Assembly: GCA_964520585.1 (NCBI GenBank)
Contig: CAZFOO010000011.1
Span: 1-64,000, forward strand
Source: PXAP01 sp964520585
Lineage (GTDB): Bacteria > Bacteroidota > Bacteroidia > Bacteroidales > PUMT01
Length of the DNA: 64,000 nt
Direction: 5' to 3'
Shown: positions 16,774-25,303 of the stretch, piece after piece
Layout: every line of letters starts with the position of its first letter
Position numbering within the stretch: the stretch's first letter is position 1
The notes under the pieces: model-generated
Database searches by the model: none
The model's input: the letters and a program-made list of their open reading frames with translations, nothing else
Told to the model about the DNA's origin: nothing
Made by a program: the position numbers and the translations under genes

Positions 16774-18885
16774 GTGAGTTACCGGCCTGTCGCAACAATT
16801 ATTCTGCTCTTATTCCTGGTTTCCGGCTTGCACGCTTCAGAAATGCAGGCCGGCCAGAACTACATTCTTGTAAAACCTGAACTGAATGGTGAGTCCGGGT
16901 TTTCGGGGGACCGGCAGCATGGCATGGCAGGTGAGACGGTGAATCCCCTCCGGGCCCGAGTGGTAGATCGTGAATCGGAACCCGTGGTTGGTATCCCTGT
17001 AATTTTTGAGGTTATACGTACTCCTCCTGGTGGTGATGATTATCAGATAGAAAGGAAAATGGTCCCCACCGATTCTTCGGGTATGGCTGTGGTTAACTTC
17101 ACGCTCGGATCTGCCGGCGGTGAATACCAGATTATCGCGCGTATTAGGTCGGCAGCAACTGAGAATGTGCAGGTGTACACCCTTTTTGCCAGGGAAAAGA
17201 ACTGGTGGCTCTTTTTAGTTGTGGGTCTTGTTGGGGGTCTGGCTATTTTCCTTCTGGGTCTGGATATCATGAGCAGAGGGATACTCCGTTCGGCAGGCGA
17301 CAAGATGAGGTCTATACTGGGAAGTTTGACCGGGAACCGCCTGAAGGCACTTGGCTTGGGGGCATTTATGACTATGGCCATTCAGAGCAGCAGTGCTACC
17401 AACGTTATGATGGTTAGTTTTGTGAATGCCGGGCTGATGAAGTTCAGGCAAACCATTGGTGTGGTGCTTGGGGCTGCCATAGGTACTACCATAACTGCCC
17501 AGCTCATTGCCTTTAGGCTTACCGATCTTTCGCTGTTGTTTGTGGCGACAGGTTTTGCAGTGCAGGTATTTGCGAAAAAGCAGCATTACAGGCATACAGG
17601 CGAAATTGTACTTGGGTTTGGTATGCTGTTTTTCGGGATGGATATAATGTCTGAAGCCATGTATCCTTTGCGGAGTTATGATCCTTTTCTGCAGATGCTG
17701 CTCAGGCTGGAATATCCTTTACTCGGAATCCTGGTGGGTGCAGTTTTTACAGCACTTATTCAAAGCAGCTCTGCCTTTGTGGGTATAATGATAATTCTTG
17801 GTACACAGGGGTTGATAAGTCTCGAGGCTTCAATACCCTTGCTTTTCGGGGCAAATATCGGAACGGCGGGAACCGCATTGCTGGCAGGCATCAGTGCTAA
17901 AAATGAAGCCAGAAGGGTAGCCATGGCCATCACCATTTTCAAGGTATTCGGTGTATTACTTTTTGTATGGTGGATCACTCCGTTCGCATCGCTGATTGAA
18001 TGGTTATCGCCTGAGAGTGGCCAGGCGGTAAATGATGTGGCAAGGATGGCCGAGGTAGTTCCTCGTCAGATTGCCAATGCCCATACTGTTTATAATGTTT
18101 TTGTGGCGTTGCTGTTACTCCCTTTTACCGGCCTCATTGCTATGCTGACTGAACGGCTGTTGCCTGCAAAAAAAATGAACGGGAAGCCGGAATTAAATGT
18201 TCACTACCTGGATGAAAGTGTATTAAAAACGCCGGTAATGGCACTTAGTCTGGCAAAGCAGGAAGTAATAAGAATGGGAAATATTGTTTATGAGATGGTT
18301 GATTCCGTCCTTCCTGTTTTTCTTGAAAAGAACCGGTCCGTTTTTAAAGAGTTGGAAATTAAGGAAAAAAAGGTAAATTTTTTACGTGATCAGATTAACT
18401 CTTATCTGCTTAGGATTACCCGTGCAGGCATAAGGGAGGAAAGAGTTAATGAAGCCTTCCAGATGCTTTATACCGTAAAAGAACTGGAATTGATGGCGGA
18501 TGCGATTTCTTCAGCACTAAGTCGTAAAGCCTTAAACTGGCTTGATGCCGATTATAGTTTCAGCAAGCAGGGGGAACAGGAATTAACCGGATATCATGAG
18601 AAAACCTGTAAACAGATAAGCAGGGCCCTGGAGGTATTCTCCGAAGTAAATACTGAGAAGGCTGTCAGGATGGAAGAGAAATACAGGAAATACCGCAGTA
18701 TAGCTTTTGAACTTGAAAAACATCATTACGAAAGGCTTAAGCTGGAGGACAAGGATACGCTGATGAGCTCAAGAACTCATCTTGAGATAATGACCATGTT
18801 GAAGAATATATCTTCTCATGCCACAAATATCGCGCGCATTTTGCTTCAGTGGAAAGACCCCGGGAAGAAGCAAAATGCTTTCTGA
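16774..18885 (+). CDS. Na+/phosphate cotransporter with N-terminal Ig-like and C-terminal PhoU-like domains
   Basis: The 703 residues have four parts. A signal peptide comes first (MSYRPVATIILLLFLVSGLHA), then an Ig-like domain at about residues 45-135 (VRARVVDRESEPV-type strands, TDSSGMAVVNFTLGSAGGEYQI). The NptA/SLC34-type transporter core follows, with its two repeat signatures AIQSSSATNVMM and LIQSSSAFVGIM. The last 200 residues are a PhoU-like helical domain. The core exchanges Na+ and phosphate across the inner membrane. An N-terminal Ig-like domain outside the membrane is unusual for the family. The start is GTG preceded by AAGG; the first ATG would remove the signal peptide. It lies 17 nt after metK and is probably cotranscribed. 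Confidence 0.85.
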   Translation: MSYRPVATIILLLFLVSGLHASEMQAGQNYILVKPELNGESGFSGDRQHGMAGETVNPLRARVVDRESEPVVGIPVIFEVIRTPPGGDDYQIERKMVPTDSSGMAVVNFTLGSAGGEYQIIARIRSAATENVQVYTLFAREKNWWLFLVVGLVGGLAIFLLGLDIMSRGILRSAGDKMRSILGSLTGNRLKALGLGAFMTMAIQSSSATNVMMVSFVNAGLMKFRQTIGVVLGAAIGTTITAQLIAFRLTDLSLLFVATGFAVQVFAKKQHYRHTGEIVLGFGMLFFGMDIMSEAMYPLRSYDPFLQMLLRLEYPLLGILVGAVFTALIQSSSAFVGIMIILGTQGLISLEASIPLLFGANIGTAGTALLAGISAKNEARRVAMAITIFKVFGVLLFVWWITPFASLIEWLSPESGQAVNDVARMAEVVPRQIANAHTVYNVFVALLLLPFTGLIAMLTERLLPAKKMNGKPELNVHYLDESVLKTPVMALSLAKQEVIRMGNIVYEMVDSVLPVFLEKNRSVFKELEIKEKKVNFLRDQINSYLLRITRAGIREERVNEAFQMLYTVKELELMADAISSALSRKALNWLDADYSFSKQGEQELTGYHEKTCKQISRALEVFSEVNTEKAVRMEEKYRKYRSIAFELEKHHYERLKLEDKDTLMSSRTHLEIMTMLKNISSHATNIARILLQWKDPGKKQNAF

Positions 18886-18911
18886 GATATGACAATAGAT
18901 TCTCTGCTGAT

Positions 18912-19565
18912 TCACGGACTTTCAGTAAATGAGACTATTTCTTCATAGTTGTCCATTACAGGGGCGCCGGTGGAGCGGAGGCGGAGCGTGGACTGGTGTC
19001 CGTGGGATAAGAGGAGGCATGGAATGCCCATTGACGTGGCTACTTCATAATCATGCAAAGTGTCGCCAATCATAATGCTTTCCTTCGGTTCCAGCTTATG
19101 GTCTTCCATCATCTGCTTTCCGGCATCAACTTTGCTGTGTGCGTAATTATCACCTATCCCGGTAACCGCCTCAAAATATTCTTCCAGTCCGTAATGGCCG
19201 ATCAGCCTGCCTAATAGTGTTTTCTCCTGTGCAGAGAGGATATATTGTTTGTATCCTTTATTCCTTAGTAGGCTCAGAACAGAGTGAACTTCATCGAACA
19301 AGCCTGCTTCCCTGTATTTTATGTTGTAAAGATCGACAAACTCCCCGGCAGGTATCTCAAATGATTCTTTTGAGAAATCAAATCCTATTTTCAGGAAATA
19401 TTCCTTTACCGGAAAGGTGAAAACTTCGCGGTAATAAGTATGTGAAAGCCGGGGTAACAGCCTGTTCTCAAGCAGGGTGTTCATGCACTCAATGCATATG
19501 TCCATGTCATTCAGAAGAGTTCCGTTCCAGTCCCATATAATATTCCTTATTTGCCGGTTTTGCAT
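18912..19565 (-). CDS. HAD-family hydrolase with DxN variant motif
   Basis: The 217-residue protein has the phosphoglycolate-phosphatase-like HAD layout. Motif I is IIWDWNGTLLND. A helical cap follows at about residues 20-90, motif II is YILSAQEK, and motif IV is IMIGDTLHDYEVA. The nucleophile Asp is present. The Asp normally two residues later, which acts as acid/base, is Asn here (DWN). This DWNGTLL group is recurrent in Bacteroidota, but the swap makes normal phosphatase activity uncertain. The substrate is unknown. It is convergent with the cotransporter gene. Confidence 0.78.
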   Translation of the reverse strand: MQNRQIRNIIWDWNGTLLNDMDICIECMNTLLENRLLPRLSHTYYREVFTFPVKEYFLKIGFDFSKESFEIPAGEFVDLYNIKYREAGLFDEVHSVLSLLRNKGYKQYILSAQEKTLLGRLIGHYGLEEYFEAVTGIGDNYAHSKVDAGKQMMEDHKLEPKESIMIGDTLHDYEVATSMGIPCLLLSHGHQSTLRLRSTGAPVMDNYEEIVSFTESP

Positions 19566-19785
19566 ATACCAGTACTTTTTTGATTTCTTTGCCGCTAACT
19601 AATGGTGTTTCTTCTATATTTTTTCCCCTTGTTTTACTTTATACGAATGACAGGATGCAGAATTTTTTTACGGTGGTATGTCATTAACCGATAAAGATAA
19701 TGTTTTTGCAGGACCTTAAATAATGCTTCAATGATAAAGTGTTAATTAATTTCCTCAAGAAATTACAAAATTTATGCTTACAGTC

Positions 19786-19857
19786 GGAACCGGATGCGTT
19801 AACGGCGCTCGTCCGGGTCTGCGGGGGAGCGGGGAGGTAACGAACCGCTCTACCCGG
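19786..19857 (+). mobile_element. relic of a group II intron 3' end (domain V, domain VI-like)
   Basis: A GC-rich island stands in an AT-rich gap. Bases 19786-19821 fold as group II domain V. The lower stem pairs GAACCGGA 19787-19794 with TCCGGGTC 19812-19819, with one A-G mismatch. The two-base bulge CG is at 19810-19811, and the upper stem GCG-CGC is capped by a TTAAC-type loop. A second hairpin, GAGCGG 19827-19832 with CCGCTC 19845-19850, stands where domain VI belongs and is followed by TACCC. No reverse transcriptase frame or upstream intron domain is visible, so it is a fragment. The rest of the gap 19566-19945 holds only the promoter box at 19885. Confidence 0.6.
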
Positions 19858-19884
19858 AGTAATTTCAAATGAAAAAAAATCATG

Positions 19885-19892
19885 TACATTTG
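19885..19892 (+). promoter_or_regulatory. possible -7 box for the GNAT-like gene
   Basis: TACATTTG fits the TAnnTTTG consensus and stands 54 nt before the ATG at 19946. There is no TTG at the right upstream spacing. Confidence 0.4.
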
Positions 19893-19945
19893 CCTTGTAA
19901 AATCCTGCCGGGTAAAATATAAGATGCATTATAAATATTTTTAAG

Positions 19946-21121
19946 ATGAAGAATTATACTATTGTTGAAGTTAATGATAAAAAAACACGGAAAGAGTTTC
20001 TGATGCTGCCGGTGCGCTTATACCAGGATGAAGAAAATTACATTCGTCCCCTGAATGAAGATGTGGAAAAGATATTTGATCCGAAAATCAATAAATCCTT
20101 CCGCAGCGGTGAATGTATCCGTTGGTTATTGATAGGTAACGAAGGTGAAACCGTTGGGCGGGTAGCTGCTTTTTATGATCGTAAAATTGCCAAAAATCAT
20201 GAACAACCCACCGGTGGAATGGGTTTTTTTGAATGTATTAACGATCAGGAGGCGGCATTCATGCTTTTTGATGCCTGCAGGGACTGGCTGGTGGGAAAAG
20301 GGATGGAGGCCATGGACGGACCTGTGAATTTCGGGGACAGGGATCGCTGGTGGGGATTGTTGGTAGATGGGTTTTTTGAGCCCAATTATTGCATGCCCTG
20401 GAATTTTTCTTATTATAAAGAACTGTTCGAAGCTTATGGATTCATGAATTACTTTAACCAGTATACATTCCGCAGAAATATCGGAATAGACCGTATTCAT
20501 CCGGTTATCATGGAAAAGGCGGAAAGAGTGTACCGTAATCCCGATTATTCTTTCCGTCATATAGATAAAAAGAATCTTGAAAAAGCTGCCGAAGATTTCC
20601 GCATAGTATATAACCAGGCCTGGGCGAGTTATTCAGGAGTAAAGGAAATTACAAAAACACATGCCATGTCGCTGTTAAAAAGCTTTAAACCAATAATGGA
20701 TGAGCGGTTGATATGGTTTGCCTACAATAAGGATGAGCCTGTTGGTTTTTATATTATGATACCCGAAGTTAACCAGATCATAAAACACCTCGATGGGAAA
20801 ATGGATCTTCTGGGGAAAATAAAGTTTCTTTACCATAAGTGGAAAAAAACATGTAAGAAGGCATATGGAGTAATTTTCGGTGTTATTCCAAGGTTCCAGG
20901 GTAAAGGTATTGAGGGCGGCATGATAATGGCATTTGCAGATATTGCAGTTAAACCAGGTTTCCAGTACAGGAATCTGGAGCTAAACTGGATAGCCGATTT
21001 CAATCCGGCTATGATTAAGCTGGCTAACCAGCTGGCGTTCAGCATCTACAAGACTCATGTGACCTACCGGTATCTGTTTGACCGTGAAAAGGAGTTCACC
21101 AGGGCAAAAAGCCTGAAATAG
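19946..21121 (+). CDS. GNAT-like N-acetyltransferase family protein, function unknown
   Basis: The 391 residues belong to a Bacteroidota family usually described as hypothetical or GNAT-like. The N-terminal half has RLYQDEENYIRPLNEDVEK and the conserved DGPVNFGDRDRWWGLLVDGF. The C-terminal half has GVIPRFQGKGIEGGMIMAFA, which resembles the acetyl-CoA-binding loop (R/QxxGxG/A) of acetyltransferases, followed by ELNWIADFNPAMIKLANQLA. No signal or membrane segment is visible, so it is cytoplasmic. The substrate is unknown. It ends 18 nt from the convergent ketoacyl synthase gene. Confidence 0.65.
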   Translation: MKNYTIVEVNDKKTRKEFLMLPVRLYQDEENYIRPLNEDVEKIFDPKINKSFRSGECIRWLLIGNEGETVGRVAAFYDRKIAKNHEQPTGGMGFFECINDQEAAFMLFDACRDWLVGKGMEAMDGPVNFGDRDRWWGLLVDGFFEPNYCMPWNFSYYKELFEAYGFMNYFNQYTFRRNIGIDRIHPVIMEKAERVYRNPDYSFRHIDKKNLEKAAEDFRIVYNQAWASYSGVKEITKTHAMSLLKSFKPIMDERLIWFAYNKDEPVGFYIMIPEVNQIIKHLDGKMDLLGKIKFLYHKWKKTCKKAYGVIFGVIPRFQGKGIEGGMIMAFADIAVKPGFQYRNLELNWIADFNPAMIKLANQLAFSIYKTHVTYRYLFDREKEFTRAKSLK

Positions 21122-21139
21122 GGTTATTGTCAGATCCTG

Positions 21140-22216
21140 TTATTGTCTGTAGACCGTAGCATTGATGTTCATGCCGGCTCCTACAGATGCAAAAATTATT
21201 ATATCGTCTGTTTTCAGATTGTGATCCTTAAGACTTCCTTTCAGGATCATATCGTAAAGAGTGGGTATGGTGGCGACGGAACTGTTCCCCAGCTCGTGTA
21301 TGTTCATAGGCATGAACTGTGAAATTTCGGGCCTCATGCCGTAAAGCCTGAAGAATCTTTGTGCTATTGCCTGGTCCATCTTTTCGTTGGCCTGGTGAAG
21401 TATGATCTTTTTAACTTCTTCAACGGGAATGCCTGACTTGTCAAGTGCTTCCTTCATGGCATAGGGGACCCTGGAGATGGAATATTCATATATCTTCCTT
21501 CCGTGCATCTTGATGTAGCGGACGTCCGGATTGCTGTCCGGAGCATTCGAATGGCCGAAATAAAGGTAGTATGCCTCTTCTGCAGTATGTGAAACTGTTG
21601 CCGAAGAAATAAAACCCCTCTTTTCATCTGACTGTACCCCTTCTACTACTGCTGCACCAGCTCCGTCGGAAAAAATCATTGTATCCCGATCGTACTTATC
21701 CACCACCCTGGAAAGAGTTTCAGAACCAATTACCAGACACTTTTTGGCAAGTCCGGTACGGATGAATGAATCGGCATGTATTAAACCCTGTACCCATCCC
21801 GGACAGCCAAAAATTATATCATAGGCAACACATGAGGGATTCCTGATGCCCAGAATATGCTTTACCCTTGCCGCAAGGGAAGGAAGGGCATCGGATTGGA
21901 TAGAGCCTTTGGCTACATCTCCGAAATTATGGGCAACTATTATGTGATCAATGCTTTCAGGATCAATACCAGCGTCTGCTATTGCTTCTTTCCCTGCAAT
22001 GGCTGCAATATCCGAATTGTTTTGCTCATCTGTTACCCATCTTCTTTCAGAAATGCCTGTAATGTCCCTGAACTTTTCAACGACAACCTCTCCGGGACTA
22101 TCAATTTTGCTTTTGTCTTTTTCGAAAAATGTCTGACGGGTGAATTCACTGTTGGCAATTCTAACTGTAGGAATGTAACTTCCAGTACCTGTGATTATTG
22201 TGTTTAAAAATTCCAT
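21140..22216 (-). CDS. 3-oxoacyl-ACP synthase III (KAS III) family protein
   Basis: The 358-residue thiolase-fold enzyme has the KAS III catalytic triad in order: Cys in DIIFGCPGWVQGL, His in ILHQANEKMDQAI, and Asn in HELGNSSVATIPTL. The start ITGTGSYIPTVRI and the glycine-rich end FASVGAGMNINA are typical. It condenses an acyl-CoA with malonyl-ACP or a related unit. It is not in a fatty-acid operon, so it may be a second KAS III used for a special lipid or secondary product rather than the housekeeping FabH. It is divergent from the DUF3352-like gene. Confidence 0.85.
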   Translation of the reverse strand: MEFLNTIITGTGSYIPTVRIANSEFTRQTFFEKDKSKIDSPGEVVVEKFRDITGISERRWVTDEQNNSDIAAIAGKEAIADAGIDPESIDHIIVAHNFGDVAKGSIQSDALPSLAARVKHILGIRNPSCVAYDIIFGCPGWVQGLIHADSFIRTGLAKKCLVIGSETLSRVVDKYDRDTMIFSDGAGAAVVEGVQSDEKRGFISSATVSHTAEEAYYLYFGHSNAPDSNPDVRYIKMHGRKIYEYSISRVPYAMKEALDKSGIPVEEVKKIILHQANEKMDQAIAQRFFRLYGMRPEISQFMPMNIHELGNSSVATIPTLYDMILKGSLKDHNLKTDDIIIFASVGAGMNINATVYRQ

Positions 22217-22427
22217 GCCTGTTATGTTGTGTATTTGTAGTTTTGGTTTGTAATACAGGACCTTCGCCTGATATTAGCCGTATGTCAATGACGTTTTCTT
22301 TTGAGCATGTAAAAATATCAATCTTTTTTAATATGTTAAAAGTATGTTGATAATTAATTTTAGTTGTACTTTAACGAAGGCTTATTATTCCATTATTTTG
22401 CAGATACTAATAAATTTGTGCCGGATT

Positions 22428-25199
22428 ATGTTTAAACGGATAATACTGATTACACTTGTTGGAGCCGCCGTGGGTTTTATTATCTATGTTTATTTTGACA
22501 TTGAAAGGTATTATATTTCCGGTACGGATCCCTTAACAGCAGTAGCTGAAGATGCTGCGCTGATCGTAAAGACCGGTACCCTGCCGGACTTTATGTCTGC
22601 TTTAGATGAAGGAAAGGCATTGTGGAGTGATCTTGGAATGGTCCTTGAAGGAAGCCTTCTGATAAGGCAGGTGGAATTTATGGACTCTGTTATTGATCAT
22701 TACCCGGGGGTACCGGAACTGATTGAGGAGAAAAGTCTTTATTTTTCGTTTCATCCTGCAGGAAAAGAAAATTATGAAGCGGTTTTTTATGCCGGCCTGT
22801 CGTCTGCCGCTGAGATCAGTGCAGTTAATGAGCTGATGGCTGAAATTCTTTCGGGATATCCTGTTAGTGAACGAACCTATGAAAGGCAAAGGATATTTGA
22901 GACTCCTGTAAAACTGGATGGCGTGAACCGCTATTTTTGCTATACTATAGTCAATGGTATATTCATTTTCAGTTTTTCTCCCCTATTGATCGAAAATGCT
23001 TTAATTCAGCTTGGTTCGGGAAGTAATGTCACCGGGGACAGCTCATTTCAGAAGGTGCTCTCTACAACCGGGAGTGATGTGGAAGCAAATATATTCATAA
23101 ATCTGGAGCTTCTCCCACGATTCATATCCGTTTTAACAAAAGGGAAGACCAGTAGCTTTATGGCTGAACTCCAGGAATTGGGTAACTGGGCGGAACTTGA
23201 TCTGCATATCAGGGAGGATGCCCTTCTGCTCAATGGTTTTTCTGCTACGGAAAGGGCGGAAGACAATTATTTGAACGTTTTTACAGGGCAATTGCCGGTG
23301 CAGATGGAAATTGAATCTGTGGTCCCGGGCTTTTCATCGGCATTCCTGGCCCTTGGCCTCAGTGATAAAGAGGCTTTTCATGAAAATTACCTGCAATGGC
23401 TTGAAAATACCGGCAGGCTCGGAGATCATAATAAATTGAAGAATAGCTTCATCAGTCTTACTGGTTCCGATCCTGTTGAGACCTTCCATGCTTTTATGGA
23501 AGAAGAAGTGGCAATGGTAATGACCGGATGGGAGGATCCGGGTCAGTCAGGAGAGTCCTTCCTGGTATTTAAGACAGCAGGCCGCTCAATGAGTGAAGCA
23601 ATAATGAATGACCTGCTTGAGCATCATGCAGAACTTACAGGTGATGATGATTCTTCATACAGGCATGTTTATAATGTCGACAGGGAGACCTCATTCGATA
23701 TATACAGCTTCCCGTTTAGCCGTGCCGGAGAGCTGTTGTTTGGCCGCATGTTCGGTCCGGCTAAAACTTCTTACTTTAGTTTTATTGGCAATTACCTGGT
23801 ATTTGGTCCCTCAGTGAGAGGATTGTCTGAGTTTATCCATGCAAACGTACTTAATCAGACTCTTACTGCAGATGCCCGTTTCAGGGAGTTTTCCGACTAT
23901 CTTGTTTCCAGGAATAATTTCTATTTTTATTCGAATGTTTCCCGTTCGGCCGGTTTGTTCACCACAATGCTCAATGACAGTCTGTCCAGTAACATGGAAT
24001 TGAACCTGGATCTGTTTAAAAAATTCCAGGCTTTCTCGCTTCAATTCAGTTCCGGAAGAGAAATGGTTTATAATAATCTTTTTCTGACATATTCGCCGGA
24101 GGTTATTGAAGAACCGCGCACCGAATGGCAGACCCTGCTTGATACGGTAACGGATTTCAAGCCGGCTTTGCTTATAAATCATAATACGGGCGAAAATGAA
24201 ATATTTGTACAGGATATTAATAATAACATCTATCTGATTAATAGTGCCGGGCGGATATTATGGAAAAAACCTCTTTCCGGCAGGATCATGAGTGATGTGT
24301 ATCAGATTGATTATTACAATAACAGCCGCCTTCAGATGTTGTTCAATACCAAAGACCGGATATTCCTTCTTGATCGTCACGGGAATGATGTGGACCGGTA
24401 TCCGGTCAGCCTGCCTTCACCCGCAACCAACGGGATTTCGTTGTTTGACTATGAAAATGACGGGAACTACAGGATATTCGTGGCCTGTGAAGATAAGTCG
24501 GTCGAGGTGAGGTCAAAGGAGGGAAATATTGTCAGCGGCTGGGGATTTCCGGGGACTGACCATCATGTTCATCGTGAAATTGGATATTTCAGGGTTGATG
24601 GCCGTGATTACATAGTATTTGCAGACCGGCAGAGAGTATATATTACCGATCGCAGAGGTAATACCAGGGTGACCCCGGATACTTTCTTCCCGGTTTCTGT
24701 CCGCAATAATATAATCTTTGAAGGAAGGACCCCGGAATCGGACCCGCGCCTCACGGTAACAGATACTACTGGAACAGTCTGGCATCTGTATCTTGACGGT
24801 AAAACCAGTCCGCTAAGCATATCAGATTTTTCTCCCGGTCATTTTTTTGAATTCCAGGATGTAACAGCGGATGGCTATAAGGATTATATATTCCTTGATA
24901 ATGACCGTCTTGAAGTATATTCACGGGATGGATCTCTTATTTTCGGGCATGATTTTCAGATGCCCGTCAGCCACCCGCCAGCTTATTACTATTTTTCAGG
25001 CGATGACAGGAAGATAGGTGTGGTATCGAAGGATCAGTCCATTATCTACCTGTTTAATTCGGACGGTGAAATTTACGATGGTTTTCCTTTAAGGGGAAGG
25101 TCCTTGTTCACCATTGGGTTTTTAGATTCGGGCCAGGGAAATTTTCACCTGATTGTTGGCTCAGATGATAACTTTTTATACAATTATTCCGTATACTAG
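22428..25199 (+). CDS. large membrane-anchored protein, DUF3352-like with C-terminal beta-propeller-like region
   Basis: From ATG 22428 this is 923 residues; an earlier ATG at 22344 adds a stretch that does not fit a signal anchor. The N-terminus is a single transmembrane anchor (MFKRIILITLVGAAVGFIIY). About 550 residues follow that resemble DUF3352-type periplasmic proteins. The last 300 residues have repeated strands such as IFVQDINNNIYLINSAGRILWKK (quoted in part: NNIYLINSAGRILW) and VEVRSKEGNIVSGWGFPG, suggesting a PQQ-like or WD-like propeller. The function is unknown; the region outside the anchor would lie in the periplasm. It is monocistronic by spacing. Confidence 0.6.
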   Translation: MFKRIILITLVGAAVGFIIYVYFDIERYYISGTDPLTAVAEDAALIVKTGTLPDFMSALDEGKALWSDLGMVLEGSLLIRQVEFMDSVIDHYPGVPELIEEKSLYFSFHPAGKENYEAVFYAGLSSAAEISAVNELMAEILSGYPVSERTYERQRIFETPVKLDGVNRYFCYTIVNGIFIFSFSPLLIENALIQLGSGSNVTGDSSFQKVLSTTGSDVEANIFINLELLPRFISVLTKGKTSSFMAELQELGNWAELDLHIREDALLLNGFSATERAEDNYLNVFTGQLPVQMEIESVVPGFSSAFLALGLSDKEAFHENYLQWLENTGRLGDHNKLKNSFISLTGSDPVETFHAFMEEEVAMVMTGWEDPGQSGESFLVFKTAGRSMSEAIMNDLLEHHAELTGDDDSSYRHVYNVDRETSFDIYSFPFSRAGELLFGRMFGPAKTSYFSFIGNYLVFGPSVRGLSEFIHANVLNQTLTADARFREFSDYLVSRNNFYFYSNVSRSAGLFTTMLNDSLSSNMELNLDLFKKFQAFSLQFSSGREMVYNNLFLTYSPEVIEEPRTEWQTLLDTVTDFKPALLINHNTGENEIFVQDINNNIYLINSAGRILWKKPLSGRIMSDVYQIDYYNNSRLQMLFNTKDRIFLLDRHGNDVDRYPVSLPSPATNGISLFDYENDGNYRIFVACEDKSVEVRSKEGNIVSGWGFPGTDHHVHREIGYFRVDGRDYIVFADRQRVYITDRRGNTRVTPDTFFPVSVRNNIIFEGRTPESDPRLTVTDTTGTVWHLYLDGKTSPLSISDFSPGHFFEFQDVTADGYKDYIFLDNDRLEVYSRDGSLIFGHDFQMPVSHPPAYYYFSGDDRKIGVVSKDQSIIYLFNSDGEIYDGFPLRGRSLFTIGFLDSGQGNFHLIVGSDDNFLYNYSVY

Positions 25200-25253
25200 T
25201 TTTATTGCAGAATTGTGCAATATTATAATTCAGGATCTTAATAATTAACTGTG

Positions 25254-25268
25254 GGGTTATAATAACCC
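25254..25268. other. short perfect palindrome in intergenic region
   Basis: GGGTTAT and ATAACCC flank a single A between the stop at 25199 and the next start at 25304. As RNA it would form GGGUU-AUAAU-AACCC. No T-run follows directly, so it is either a weak terminator for the upstream gene or an operator. Confidence 0.35.
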
Positions 25269-25303
25269 TGCATTCAGTCTTTTGTATAATTAAACATTTT
25301 TTT

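Noticed and set aside
19684..19929. An 81-residue minus-strand frame between the HAD gene and the GNAT-like gene
   Set aside because: It reads through the antisense of the group II domain V fragment (QTRTSAVNASGS) and has no family resemblance, so it is not a gene.
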